Of a DNA stretch of 64,000 nucleotides, positions 9,789 through 18,326 are shown piece after piece. Position numbers and translations under genes: made by a program. Numbering within the stretch: position 1 is the first letter of the stretch; each line of letters opens with the position of its first letter. This stretch comes from Xylophilus rhododendri (lineage in GTDB: Bacteria > Pseudomonadota > Gammaproteobacteria > Burkholderiales > Burkholderiaceae_C): positions 2,170,001-2,234,000 of the forward strand of contig NZ_CP047650.1 in assembly GCF_009906855.1 (NCBI RefSeq), read 5' to 3'. The notes beneath the pieces are model-generated. The model saw only the letters and a list, made by a program, of their open reading frames with translations. It was not told the origin of the DNA and searched no databases.

Positions 9789-10214
9789 ATGAAAACGACC
9801 AGGATCGATTTTCTGCCGATGGCCGCCGCGCTGCTGCTTGGCTGCACTGCCGGCATCTGCGTGGCCCAGCCCTGGGGTGAACCACCGGGCAGCACACCGG
9901 CTGAAGCTGAGATTTTCCCCGACCCGGCGCAAGCTCACCCGCCGGAAGGAATCCCGCTCACTCCCAGCCAGGCCGCACTCATACAGCCAGGCCTCACCAA
10001 GGATCAGGTACGCGCCCTTCTGGGACCACCGCACTTCAATGAAGGCATATTCGAGGTGGTGCAATGGAGTTACCTGGTTTTCCCCGTCGGCACCGCAGAC
10101 CTTGGTGCGGCATGCCAACTGAACCTGCACTTCTTCAAGGAACGTTTCAACGATCCGTACCGAATTTCCAGAATCGCCTGGAACAGTCCGAACTGCCTAC
10201 CGCAGGCAAGCTGA
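9789..10214 (+). CDS. BamE/SmpA-like lipoprotein downstream of the adhesin
   Basis: A 141-aa exported protein. ATG 9789 gives a proper signal sequence with a lipobox (LLLGC, Cys19), so it is probably an outer-membrane lipoprotein; cleavage after a later AQ site is the alternative. Residues about 60-130 carry the SmpA/OmlA (BamE-type) signature: LIQPGLTKDQVRALLGPPH, then a WSYLVFP strand, and a final RISRIAWN strand. It lies 37 bases after the adhesin stop on the same strand. Trimeric autotransporters elsewhere have dedicated small outer-membrane partners (SadB with SadA, TpgA with Ata), so a role in adhesin biogenesis is a fair inference, but the housekeeping BamE is usually encoded elsewhere. 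Confidence 0.72.
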   Translation: MKTTRIDFLPMAAALLLGCTAGICVAQPWGEPPGSTPAEAEIFPDPAQAHPPEGIPLTPSQAALIQPGLTKDQVRALLGPPHFNEGIFEVVQWSYLVFPVGTADLGAACQLNLHFFKERFNDPYRISRIAWNSPNCLPQAS

Positions 10215-10251
10215 AACGGACAACACTCGATGCGCCCCGCCATACGATGCG

Positions 10252-12363
10252 ATGGCGCAGCTGCGCGCTCCACCCGTCGCGTTTGGCACATTCCCGAAAA
10301 ACCGAGTTCCTCCCATGGACCGTGGCCCCTGCCCCATTGCCTGCTCCATCCATGATTTTCAAGAGCATCCCGAGGCGCTGAGCACCGAGCAAATCGCGCA
10401 ATTGGGAAGACAGATCTTTCAGCTCCCGGAGAAAAACGATGCACTGGCCCAGGTACTACGCCAACTGATCCATCGCGAAAGCTGGGACGAACTCGAATCC
10501 CTCGTCAAGGACTGGTCACGCAACGGTTATCCGGCGCATCCCGAACTGCTGTTTTGCATGGGCCTGTATTTCGACAAGGCCCAGAAAAACACCGAAGGCC
10601 TCGCCTGTCTCGAGCGCGCCGTCGCGCTCAGCCCGCGGGTGGCCATGTACCACAACAATCTGGGCGTGTTCCTGGAGCGGCTCAAGCGCCACGACGACGC
10701 GTATGCCGCTTATTCCAAAGCCGCCGAACTCAACCCCGACGAGCCCCTGCATGCCGTCAATCTGGCGAAAATCTGCATTCACCACCTCGACCGCTTTCGG
10801 GAGGGCATGCGGCATTACAACTATGCGATCGCGCTGGATTTCGAGAATACCGACCTGCTGCTCAATACCGCGAACGCATTCCACAAATTCGGTTTCCGGC
10901 GCGAGGCGGTGGCGCGCGCGCGCCTGGCGATCCGGCTGGCGCCGGGCCGGGCGGCGGCGATATTTCTCAAACCGACTTTTTTCCTGAGTGTTTCCTACGA
11001 AACCGTGGAACAGATGCAGGAACTGCGCCGCCAAATGGAAACCGAATTGCAAAAACTCCCGGCGGAAGTCGATGCGGCCCTGGCCTCACCCGGTTACGCG
11101 GCCGAGAAACTTTCGTCAGTTGCCTGGCCCACGCTTTTCCTGCTGGCCTATCAGGGCGGAAACGATGTGAAATCCATGCAGGCATACAGCCGTGAACTGG
11201 CTCGCGCACTGCGCCCATATTTTTCCCGAGTGACAGCGTCGGGAGATTCAGCGCCGGACTCCGGCGATGGCAAGCGCAAACTGCGCATCGGCATCTGCAC
11301 CGCTTTTCTCTACCACCATTCGGTATGGAAAATACCGCTTCATGGGATTTACCAGCACCTGAACCGCCGGAAATTCGAGATCCATTCCTTTCACATGGGT
11401 GGATTGGTGGACTTCGCGACGGAAGACATCAAGAGCCGTTCCGATTCCTATTTTCGGACGGAAGATGTCCACCGCATGGCGGAACGTCTGGCCGGCAGTG
11501 CGCTCGACATTCTGGTATTTCCGGAGACCGGCATGGATTCCGCCACCTTTCTGCTGTGCATGACGCGTTTCGCGCCGGTGCAATGCCAGGCGCTGGGGCA
11601 TCCGGTCACCTCCGGATCCGACGCCATCGATTACGTTCTTTCTTCCGACCTGATGGAGCCGGCCGAGGGGCAGGCGCATTACACGGAAAAACTCGTCCGG
11701 CTGCCCGGTCTGGGTGTGACCTACAGCTACCCGTACCAATTCCATGCGGGCAGCAAGCAGGAATTCGGCTTGCCGCAGGACGCCATCGTTTTTCTGTCGC
11801 CGCAGTCGCTCTTCAAATACCTGCCGGAAAACGACGACATTTATCCCGCGATTGCCCGGCAGCTGCCGAAAGCCCGATTCGTGTTCATCGGGGCGACGGC
11901 ACAGCGAGACACGCAGAAGTTCGAGCAGCGCCTGCAGAGATCCTTCCAGCAGGCAGACCTGGACCACCGGCAGTTCGTGAGCTTCATTCCCGGCCAGGGC
12001 AAGGAGGGGTTCATGAAGGCCTGCCAGATGGCCGACGTCTTCATCGACAACCCGTCCTGGTCAGGCCACAACACCATTCTGGATGCCTTGCACAGCCACA
12101 CACCCGTGGTCACCCAACGCGGCGACGCCATGCGCAAGAACCACGGCGCGGCGATTCTGGAATTTCTGGGGCTGGGCCAGCATGTGGCAGAAGGCAAAGC
12201 CGGCTTCATCGACAAATGCGTGGAATTCGGCTCCTCGGCCGAATTGCGCAAACGCTTCAGCGAAACAGTGCCCGGCCTGCTGGAGCGCCTGCGTGATGTG
12301 GCGCCGATACGTGCGCTGGAGGATTTTTTCGAAGAGGCCAGTGCCTCCGCGGCACAACGCTGA
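10252..12363 (+). CDS. TPR-containing GT41-family (OGT/SPINDLY-like) glycosyltransferase
   Basis: A 703-aa protein if read from 10252; ATG 10315 is an equal alternative, and neither has a clear ribosome binding site. Tetratricopeptide repeats cover roughly residues 80-230 (for example YHNNLGVFLERLKRHDDAYA). The C-terminal half shows the GT41 fold: KLRIGICTAFLYHHSVW near 343, ALGHPVTSGSDAIDYVLSSD near 445 (the UDP-sugar-binding HP.TSG..xDY block), LSPQSLFKYLPE, and DNPSWSGHNTILDALHSHTP near 600. Family members transfer GlcNAc or hexose to protein Ser/Thr (OGT) or to Asn in NX(S/T) (HMW1C type), in the cytosol. No signal peptide is seen. The gene closes the adhesin block, so the adhesin repeats are the obvious candidate substrate; this is inference. 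Confidence 0.85.
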   Translation: MAQLRAPPVAFGTFPKNRVPPMDRGPCPIACSIHDFQEHPEALSTEQIAQLGRQIFQLPEKNDALAQVLRQLIHRESWDELESLVKDWSRNGYPAHPELLFCMGLYFDKAQKNTEGLACLERAVALSPRVAMYHNNLGVFLERLKRHDDAYAAYSKAAELNPDEPLHAVNLAKICIHHLDRFREGMRHYNYAIALDFENTDLLLNTANAFHKFGFRREAVARARLAIRLAPGRAAAIFLKPTFFLSVSYETVEQMQELRRQMETELQKLPAEVDAALASPGYAAEKLSSVAWPTLFLLAYQGGNDVKSMQAYSRELARALRPYFSRVTASGDSAPDSGDGKRKLRIGICTAFLYHHSVWKIPLHGIYQHLNRRKFEIHSFHMGGLVDFATEDIKSRSDSYFRTEDVHRMAERLAGSALDILVFPETGMDSATFLLCMTRFAPVQCQALGHPVTSGSDAIDYVLSSDLMEPAEGQAHYTEKLVRLPGLGVTYSYPYQFHAGSKQEFGLPQDAIVFLSPQSLFKYLPENDDIYPAIARQLPKARFVFIGATAQRDTQKFEQRLQRSFQQADLDHRQFVSFIPGQGKEGFMKACQMADVFIDNPSWSGHNTILDALHSHTPVVTQRGDAMRKNHGAAILEFLGLGQHVAEGKAGFIDKCVEFGSSAELRKRFSETVPGLLERLRDVAPIRALEDFFEEASASAAQR

Positions 12364-12427
12364 TGCCGGGCGCCGGCGGGCCGGCGGGCCGGTCCGCAAG
12401 CACCGAAGAAGGGTCCCGAAAAGGAAA

Positions 12428-12457
12428 ATGCCCCCGTATCTTTCGACACGGAGGCAT
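12428..12457 (-). terminator. Rho-independent terminator of the tRNA-Arg gene, possibly bidirectional
   Basis: A 13-bp stem with two G-U wobbles closes around a GAAA tetraloop (minus strand ATGCCTCCGTGTC-GAAA-GATACGGGGGCAT). T-rich DNA follows on the minus strand and a T6 run lies beyond it on the plus strand. It could therefore end both the tRNA transcript and the glycosyltransferase transcript, which stops at 12363. Confidence 0.8.
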
Positions 12458-12465
12458 ACCTTTTT

Positions 12466-12542
12466 TGGTGCGGCTGGCAGGAATTGAACCCACGACCCCT
12501 TGGTTCGTAGCCAAGTACTCTATCCAACTGAGCTACAGCCGC
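12466..12542 (-). tRNA. tRNA-Arg (anticodon ACG)
   Basis: The minus strand folds as a full cloverleaf: acceptor GCGGCTG paired with CAGCCGC, discriminator A and encoded CCA, a D arm with AGTTGGAT, an anticodon stem TTGG/CCAA around loop CTACGAA (anticodon ACG), and a T arm with GTTCAAT. Including CCA it spans 77 nt. ACG, read as ICG after deamination, is the main arginine tRNA for CGN codons. The 3' end faces the adhesin block, the side on which integrating elements usually sit. Confidence 0.97.
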
Positions 12543-12552
12543 CAAGCCTCGA

Positions 12553-12581
12553 ATTATGCCCCACTTTTTCGAGTCTGGCAA
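12553..12581 (-). promoter_or_regulatory. Sigma-70 promoter of tRNA-Arg
   Basis: The minus strand carries TTGCCA at 12581-12576 and CATAAT at 12558-12553 with an ideal 17-bp spacer. This places a start point only a few bases upstream of the tRNA 5' end at 12542. Confidence 0.75.
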
Positions 12582-12734
12582 ACCCTCGGCAAAAAAACGC
12601 AAAAGAAGTTGTCTTGCGTGCATGGAGCCGCGAGTCCGGCGCTTCGGCGCCGACCTGCTTTTTCGGGTCACGGGACTGGCCGGGGACCGGCAGGCCGCAA
12701 CCATCGCCAGCCTCTCATCCGCACGCTGCAGCCC

Positions 12735-14906
12735 ATGGACCTCGACGCCCTCGCCCCCCGGAACTCCGCCTGGCGCGGCATGCCGCACGCATCCGCCCCC
12801 GCGCAGCCCGACGCATCGCCGGCAACTTCATCCCCGAGTGCGCCTTGCGTCGAAGCGCTGCTTGATCGGCCACGCGGCACCACCGCCACGCTGGGGATCG
12901 CACCGCCTGCGACGGCCGCCACCCGCAAGGACCTCTGCGACATCGTGCTGGCGCTGGAACACACAGGACTGGACTGCACGGTGGCCCAGCTTCAACAGGC
13001 ATTACGCGAACGCCGTCTGTGGGCCGACCGTGACGAGATCCGTGTCTGCGCCCTGCTGGAGTCGCCACTTCCTTCCATCATCGGCCTGGGCCGGTTCCGG
13101 CGACTGCTGCAGTCGGCCTGGCAGCAGCAGGCCGATCTCTTCGACGATGCACAAAAGCTGGCCGCCGCCACCATCGGCAGCAGCTGCCAGGGCGAGGCCC
13201 GCCTCAAGCCGCTGCGCGCCTTCGTGATGCTGCACCTGGACTTCCTGCTGTCTTATCTGGCGCTGCGGCTGCGGGGCTTCGCGCCGCGGCCGGAGGTGAT
13301 CGCGGCGGTGCGCAGGCAGTGCCAGCTCGCCCGGCTGGCCACCGTCCGGGACATGGTGGTGGCCTACGAGGAGGGCCTGACCGACTTCGTCGTGGCCTGG
13401 AGCCAGCGCGGGCTGGCGGCCCATGTCGACGATCTTCGCGGCTTCCTGGCCTGGCGCCACATCCGTGCCTCGCCCATACAGATGCCCTCCTTGTGTGCGC
13501 TGCTGCCCCGGGTCACGCGCCTGGGCCACTACCTGTTCCCGGTCGACCAGGCCCCGGTGGTGACGCATTTCGTCGTGCGAAAGCAGGAGGTCAAGGCGGC
13601 ATTTCGCGGCCAGGCGCCCAGCTTGCTGGACGGCGCCGAACCGCCGGCCGCCACGCCAGCGCAGGCCGGCCTGTGCGCGACGCTGCTGCGGGACCATCCG
13701 CGCGGCTGCTCGAAACGGCAGCTCTGCGACCTGCTCGCGCAGATCCTGCCGCAGTTCAATCGCAAGCAGATCGATGCCTGCCTGCGCTCCATGCTCTACA
13801 ACGCCCAGTGCGTACCCATCGGCGACGGGCGATACATGGTCAATCCCGACCTGCTATGCCGCGGCAGACGCGAGGCGCTCCTGGCGCGGCTGCCCGATCG
13901 ACGGGGCTGGCCGCCGCCGTGGCGGGACCTCTCGCGGCCGCGGGCGAAAAAACCCCGGTATTTCTCCGCCTACGCCCGCCAGCAGATCGTCAAGGCCCGG
14001 CGCGGCAGCTTCGGCACGACCACCGTGGGCGTCGAACGGACAGCCGCCATCTTCGAAACCTTGAGCGCGCTGTCGGCCAGCGGAGCGCTGGCGCGCTACA
14101 TCGTGCCGGACGAAGCCGGCGAACCCAGCTTCCACACCGGCAGGATCGCCGAGCAGGTCCAGCACAGGCGTACCGACGTCACCGGTTCGCATGTCTGGGA
14201 AGCCCTCAAATGCATCGACCCTCTGGCGATCGAGCACACCCTGCGGCAACGCCAGTGGGAAAAGACCCGCCTGCCGCCGCCGCTGATCACCGGGGCCCTG
14301 CGGTCCCTGTGCGAGGAGCTGCCCTTCGCCTACTGCATGCCTCTGAACACCATCGCCGCGCTGATCAACCAGCGCCAGCCGGACTTCTTTCTCGATGCAC
14401 TCAGCCTGCGCGCCCAGTTCAGGCGGCTGCCGGTCGACATGCAGGCCATCGCGGACATCGTCGATGCGCTGTTCGCCGATGGCCGCATATCGCCGCTGCG
14501 CCAGCGCCGCGGCGGACTCATCAAGCTGTCGCGGCTCAACACCTACCTGGCCCTGCACGAACTGCATTGCGGCAGCGAGGAGCTGGAGGATCTGGTGGAG
14601 GCGCAGCTGCGATCCATGCCGCCCGATACCCAGGCCTACATCGACGCCGACCTGGCCAGCAACCCGCTGCACCGCCATGCCGCGGCGCGGGCGGTGCTGG
14701 CGCATCGGCTGCTGGCCACACAAATGCAGATGCCCTCGTGGCAGACCTTCATCCAGGCATTCCACGAACTCTTCTGCCAGCCGCCCGCACCGTCCGGCCC
14801 GCTGCTGTGCTACAGCGGCGCCGATGCCACCGAGATCTACTTCACGGTGCAAAGACTGCATGCCGCGCGCCGGCCGGCGATCGAAATGCAGGCGACAGAT
14901 GAATGA
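12735..14906 (+). CDS. Orphan 723-aa protein of unknown function
   Basis: I do not recognise this protein. ATG 12735 is used because the open frame upstream runs through the tRNA gene on the other strand and cannot be coding. The N-terminal 50 residues are rich in Ala, Pro and Ser and look disordered; the rest is largely helical and rich in Arg and Leu. No signal peptide or clear membrane helix is seen; the best hydrophobic stretch is FVMLHLDFLLSYLAL near 165-180. A basic segment with aromatic residues (PRAKKPRYFSAYARQQIVKARRG) lies near 405-430, and there is no recognisable catalytic motif. A direct repeat TTCGG-N14-TTCGG at 12643-12666 is one base short of a PIP box. The composition and N-terminus would suit a type III effector, but that is speculation. 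Confidence 0.6.
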   Translation: MDLDALAPRNSAWRGMPHASAPAQPDASPATSSPSAPCVEALLDRPRGTTATLGIAPPATAATRKDLCDIVLALEHTGLDCTVAQLQQALRERRLWADRDEIRVCALLESPLPSIIGLGRFRRLLQSAWQQQADLFDDAQKLAAATIGSSCQGEARLKPLRAFVMLHLDFLLSYLALRLRGFAPRPEVIAAVRRQCQLARLATVRDMVVAYEEGLTDFVVAWSQRGLAAHVDDLRGFLAWRHIRASPIQMPSLCALLPRVTRLGHYLFPVDQAPVVTHFVVRKQEVKAAFRGQAPSLLDGAEPPAATPAQAGLCATLLRDHPRGCSKRQLCDLLAQILPQFNRKQIDACLRSMLYNAQCVPIGDGRYMVNPDLLCRGRREALLARLPDRRGWPPPWRDLSRPRAKKPRYFSAYARQQIVKARRGSFGTTTVGVERTAAIFETLSALSASGALARYIVPDEAGEPSFHTGRIAEQVQHRRTDVTGSHVWEALKCIDPLAIEHTLRQRQWEKTRLPPPLITGALRSLCEELPFAYCMPLNTIAALINQRQPDFFLDALSLRAQFRRLPVDMQAIADIVDALFADGRISPLRQRRGGLIKLSRLNTYLALHELHCGSEELEDLVEAQLRSMPPDTQAYIDADLASNPLHRHAAARAVLAHRLLATQMQMPSWQTFIQAFHELFCQPPAPSGPLLCYSGADATEIYFTVQRLHAARRPAIEMQATDE

Positions 14907-14917
14907 TTGTCTGACGA
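14907..14917. promoter_or_regulatory. Possible FCD-GntR operator upstream of the MmgE/PrpD gene
   Basis: TTGTCTGACGA fits the TNGTNNNACNA consensus of FadR/FCD-type GntR operators and lies 10 bases before the ATG at 14928. It shares the TGACGA half with the operators at 17259-17269 and 32006-32032. Confidence 0.45.
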
Positions 14918-14927
14918 TAATAAGAAC

Positions 14928-16301
14928 ATGACTTCTCAAGCCTCATCTTCCGCCTCGGCCCGCCTGGCCGCCTTCGCCTGCGCCGCCGAATGGGACGACA
15001 TCCCCGAGCCGGTGCGCCACGAAGCCCGTCGCAGCCTGATGAACTACTGCGCCGTGGCGCTGGGCGGCAGCCACGACCCGACGATCGAGGCCGCGGTGCG
15101 CACCTTCACCCCGCTGCGCTCCGGTACCCAGGCCCGCCTGGCCGGGCGCGCCGAGCGCTTCGATCCGCTCAACGCCGCCGCGCTCAACGCCATGGCGGCC
15201 AATGTCTACGACTTCTGCGACACCCACATCCCCACCATCCTGCACCCCTCGGCACCGGTGTTCCCGCCGCTGCTGGCGCTGGCCGACCAGGCGCCGGTGC
15301 ATGGCCGCGAGCTGCTGCTGGCCTTCGTGGTCGGCGCCGAGGTGGAATGCCGCATCGCCAACGCGATCTCGCCCTGGCACTACGCCCGCGGCTGGCACAT
15401 CACCTCGACCTGCGGCGTGTTCGGCGCGGCGGCCGGCGTGGCCCGGCTGAAGCGGCTGGATGCCGCGGTGCTGGCCTCGGCCTTCGGCAGCGCGGCGGCG
15501 CAGTCCTGCGGGCTGGTCGAAACCCTGGGCAGTTCGGCCAAGAGCATCAGCGTGGGCAATGCCGCGCGCAACGGGCTGCTCTCGGTGCTGCTGGCGCTAG
15601 AGGGCTTCGAAGGGCCGGCCGCGCCGCTGGACGGCCCGCGCGGCTTCCTGCGGGTGGTGTGCGACCAGCCCGATTTCAGCAAGCTCGACGGCGGCGATCC
15701 AGCCTGGCAGCTCCTGGCCAATGCCTACAAGCCCTACCCCTGCGGCGTGGTGCTCAACCCGGTGATCGATGCCTGCCTGGCGCTCGCCGCCGATCCGGCC
15801 TTCGCCGCGCGGGCGCCGGAGACCATCGAAAGCATGGAACTCACCGGCCATCCCCTGCTGCGCCAGCGCACCGACCGGCCGGGGGTGACCAGCGGCCGGC
15901 AATCGCAGGTGAGCGCCCAGCATGCGGTGCCGGTGTCGCTGCTGCGACGGCGCGCCGGGCTGGAGGAATTCAGCGATGCGGCGGTACAGGACCCTGCCGT
16001 GCGCAGCCTGGGCGCCAAGGTCCGCTTCACCGACGACGACACCATGACGGTCGATGCCGCCCGGGTCCGCATCCGTTATGCCGATGGCAGCGAGCTGCAG
16101 CACTCGGTCGAATTCGCCCGCGGCAGCCTGGGCCGGCCGCTGACCGATGCCGAGCTGGAACAGAAGCTGCGCGAACTCGCCCGCTACAGCGGCGCGGCTG
16201 TGGACACCGCCGCGCTGATCGACGCGGTCTGGCTGATGGACCAGACCGCCGATGCCTCGGCCCTCATGGCCCTCACTGCATCTGCAGGCCCTTGTCCTTG
16301 A
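14928..16301 (+). CDS. MmgE/PrpD family protein (2-methylcitrate dehydratase-like)
   Basis: A 457-aa MmgE/PrpD family protein. The first in-frame ATG (14928) is preferred to the TTG at 14907, which falls inside a likely operator. Family blocks are visible: the helical N-terminal half with NAMAANVYDFCDTHIPTILH near 85-105, the HITSTCGVFGAAAG segment near 157-170, and the KPYPCGVVLNPVIDAC motif near 265-280. PrpD dehydrates 2-methylcitrate, but most paralogues next to Bug receptors act on unknown tricarboxylate-like or itaconate-like substrates, so the substrate is open. Its 3' end overlaps the convergent Bug gene by 29 bp. Confidence 0.85.
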   Translation: MTSQASSSASARLAAFACAAEWDDIPEPVRHEARRSLMNYCAVALGGSHDPTIEAAVRTFTPLRSGTQARLAGRAERFDPLNAAALNAMAANVYDFCDTHIPTILHPSAPVFPPLLALADQAPVHGRELLLAFVVGAEVECRIANAISPWHYARGWHITSTCGVFGAAAGVARLKRLDAAVLASAFGSAAAQSCGLVETLGSSAKSISVGNAARNGLLSVLLALEGFEGPAAPLDGPRGFLRVVCDQPDFSKLDGGDPAWQLLANAYKPYPCGVVLNPVIDACLALAADPAFAARAPETIESMELTGHPLLRQRTDRPGVTSGRQSQVSAQHAVPVSLLRRRAGLEEFSDAAVQDPAVRSLGAKVRFTDDDTMTVDAARVRIRYADGSELQHSVEFARGSLGRPLTDAELEQKLRELARYSGAAVDTAALIDAVWLMDQTADASALMALTASAGPCP

Positions 16302-17244
16302 CGACCTTGGTCCACTTCTCGGTCTCCGCCGCGATGAAGGCGCGTGCTTCGGCCGGGCTGTTGCCCATCACCTCCAGCCCGTCGCGGTCGGCCATCTGGC
16401 GCAGGGAGGGCCGGCGCATCGCCTCCAGCGCCGCCGCATGCAGGCGCTGCACCACGGCAGGCGGCGTCTTCGCCGGCACGGCCAGCACGAACCAATTGAG
16501 CGCCTCGAAGCCCGGCAGGGTCTCGGCGATGGTGGGCGTATCGGGCAGCGAGGCCATGCGTTTGGCGCCGGTGGTGGCCAGCAGCTTGAGCTTGCCCGAG
16601 CGCACATGCACCAGCGAGGAGGCCGGGTTGTCGATCATCAGGTCCACCTGCCCGCCGATCAGGTCGGCGAAGGCCGCGCCCGCGCCCTTGTAGGGCACCT
16701 TGGTGAGCTGCACATTGCCCATGGTGGACAGCAGCTCGGTGGCCAGCGACTGGATGCCGGTGCTGCCGCTGAGCGCGAAGTTCACCTGCTTGCCGCTTTT
16801 CGCCGCCTGCAGCACGTCGTTGACGCTGGCCACCGGATAGTTGGCATTGGCCACCAGCACCTGCGGCGTGGAGGCCAGGATGGTGACCATCTCGAAGTCC
16901 TTCACCGGGTGGTAGGGCACCTTGGGATAGAAGGCCGGCGTGCTGCCGAAAGCCGCCGAGCTGATCAGCATGGTGTAGCCGTCCGGCTGGGCATGGGCGA
17001 CTTCCACCGCGCCGATCTGGCCGGTGTTGCTGGGCTTGACGTCCACGAACACGTTCTGGCCGAGGATCTCCGCCATCTCGCGGGCCAGCGGCCGGGCCAG
17101 GGCATCCACGCCGCCGCCCGCGGCGAAGGGAACGATCAGGCGGATCGGCTTTTCCGGGAATTCGGCGGCGCTCGCCAGCGCTGGCAGGCCGGCGACACAC
17201 AGGGACAGGAGCAGCGTGCGCCGCAGGCGGGTCAGGGTATTCAC
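16273..17244 (-). CDS. Bug/TctC-family periplasmic substrate-binding protein
   Basis: The GTG at 17244 is chosen as the start because GGAG lies 7 bases upstream and because the longer ATG version (17277) would swallow the operator at 17259-17269. The product is about 323 aa with a Sec signal peptide (LLLSLCVAGLPALASA). Bug hallmarks are IRLIVPFAAGGGVDALAR near 35, a PDGYTMLIS strand, VPYKGAGAAFADLIGGQVDL and DTPTIAETLPGFEALNWF. Bug proteins bind carboxylates in the periplasm, and no TctA/TctB membrane partner is nearby. It is divergent from the next Bug gene. Confidence 0.9.
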   Translation of the reverse strand: MNTLTRLRRTLLLSLCVAGLPALASAAEFPEKPIRLIVPFAAGGGVDALARPLAREMAEILGQNVFVDVKPSNTGQIGAVEVAHAQPDGYTMLISSAAFGSTPAFYPKVPYHPVKDFEMVTILASTPQVLVANANYPVASVNDVLQAAKSGKQVNFALSGSTGIQSLATELLSTMGNVQLTKVPYKGAGAAFADLIGGQVDLMIDNPASSLVHVRSGKLKLLATTGAKRMASLPDTPTIAETLPGFEALNWFVLAVPAKTPPAVVQRLHAAALEAMRRPSLRQMADRDGLEVMGNSPAEARAFIAAETEKWTKVVKDKGLQMQ

Positions 17245-17258
17245 TTGGAGTCTCCACT

Positions 17259-17299
17259 TTGTATGACGATCATTCACAGATTAAGCTGTCGTCATACAG
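17259..17299. promoter_or_regulatory. Two FCD-GntR-type operators between divergent Bug genes
   Basis: TTGTATGACGA (17259-17269) matches TNGTNNNACNA exactly. TCGTCATACAG (17289-17299) matches with one mismatch. The two sites contain GTATGAC and its complement GTCATAC facing each other across 30 bp, in the 92-bp space between the two divergent Bug gene starts. The same heptamer pair flanks the start of the gntR gene near 32006-32030. Confidence 0.6.
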
Positions 17300-17336
17300 T
17301 CCGTCAATCTGGTGAACCCAGGTCCAGGAGACCCTC

Positions 17337-18326
17337 ATGTTTGAAGCGCCCATGCGCCGCCGCCCCCTGCTCGCCCTGCTGGGCGCCGCCTGCCTGCCCG
17401 GGGCCTTGCATGCCCAGGGCGGCGCGTGGCCCGAGAAGCCGGTCCGCCTGATCGTGCCCTTCCCGCCCGGCGGCGGCACCGACGCGCTGGCCCGCATCCT
17501 GGCCACCGGCCTGTCGCGCCTGTGGGGCCAGCCGCTGGTGGTGGACAACCGCGCCGGCGCGCAGGGCAATATCGGCACGCAGATGGCGATCAAGTCGCCG
17601 CCCGACGGCTACACCCTGGTGTTCGCCCACCAGGGGGTGATGACGGTCAATCCGCACCTGTATGCGCAGATCGGCTTCGATCCGCTGAAAGACATGCAGC
17701 CCGTCTCGCTCGGCACCGTGCAGCCCTTCCTGCTGGTGGCCCACCCTTCCGTGCCGGCCAGCAACCTGGCGGAGCTGACCGCCCTGGCCAAACGCGAGCC
17801 GGGCAAGCTGACTTTCGCCTCCAGCGCCTCCGGCCCGCAGATGGCCGGCGAGCTGTACAAGGCCACCGCCGGCGTCTCGATGCTGCACGTGGCCTACAAG
17901 GGCGCGGGGCCGGCGGTGGTCGATGTGCTGGGCGGCACGGTCAACCTGATGGTGGCCAATCCGACCTCGGTGGCGCCGCACATCAAGAGCGGCAAGCTGA
18001 AGGGCATCGTCGTCTTCGGCAACGAGCGCATCGACATCCTGCCGGAGGTGCCGACCGCCGCCGAAGCCGGCTTCCCCGAGCTGGGCCGCAACCCGGAGTG
18101 GTACGGCTTCGGCGTGCCCACCGGCACACCGGCGGCCGTGGTGCAGAAGCTCAACCACGACATCGGCTCGGTGCTGAACTCCGACGAGGCGCAGAAGGCC
18201 ATCCGCGGCCTGGGCCTGATCCCCTCGCCCAGCACGCCCGAGGCCTTCGCCCAGCGCCTGCGCAGCGACTACGAAGTCTGGGGCCGCGTCGTGAAGATCT
18301 CCGGCGCCAAGGCCGAGGGCAGCTGA
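17337..18326 (+). CDS. Bug/TctC-family periplasmic substrate-binding protein
   Basis: A 329-aa receptor with AGGAG 6 bases before ATG 17337. The signal peptide is RRPLLALLGAACLPGALHAQ. Bug motifs are VRLIVPFPPGGGTDALAR, NRAGAQGNIGTQMA, SPPDGYTLVF, VAYKGAGPAVVDVLGGTVNL and PTAAEAGFPEL. It is divergent from the Bug gene at 16273 and shares the two putative GntR operators. The 3' end overlaps the convergent LysR gene by 58 bp, so read-through antisense effects are possible. Confidence 0.92.
   Translation: MFEAPMRRRPLLALLGAACLPGALHAQGGAWPEKPVRLIVPFPPGGGTDALARILATGLSRLWGQPLVVDNRAGAQGNIGTQMAIKSPPDGYTLVFAHQGVMTVNPHLYAQIGFDPLKDMQPVSLGTVQPFLLVAHPSVPASNLAELTALAKREPGKLTFASSASGPQMAGELYKATAGVSMLHVAYKGAGPAVVDVLGGTVNLMVANPTSVAPHIKSGKLKGIVVFGNERIDILPEVPTAAEAGFPELGRNPEWYGFGVPTGTPAAVVQKLNHDIGSVLNSDEAQKAIRGLGLIPSPSTPEAFAQRLRSDYEVWGRVVKISGAKAEGS

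Noticed and set aside
12643..12666. A PIP box upstream of the 723-aa orphan.
   Set aside because: The spacer is 14 rather than 15 between the TTCGB elements as read; it is kept only as a finding, not as a feature.
12363..12734. An in-frame upstream extension of the 723-aa orphan.
   Set aside because: It would run through the terminator, the tRNA-Arg gene and its promoter on the other strand.
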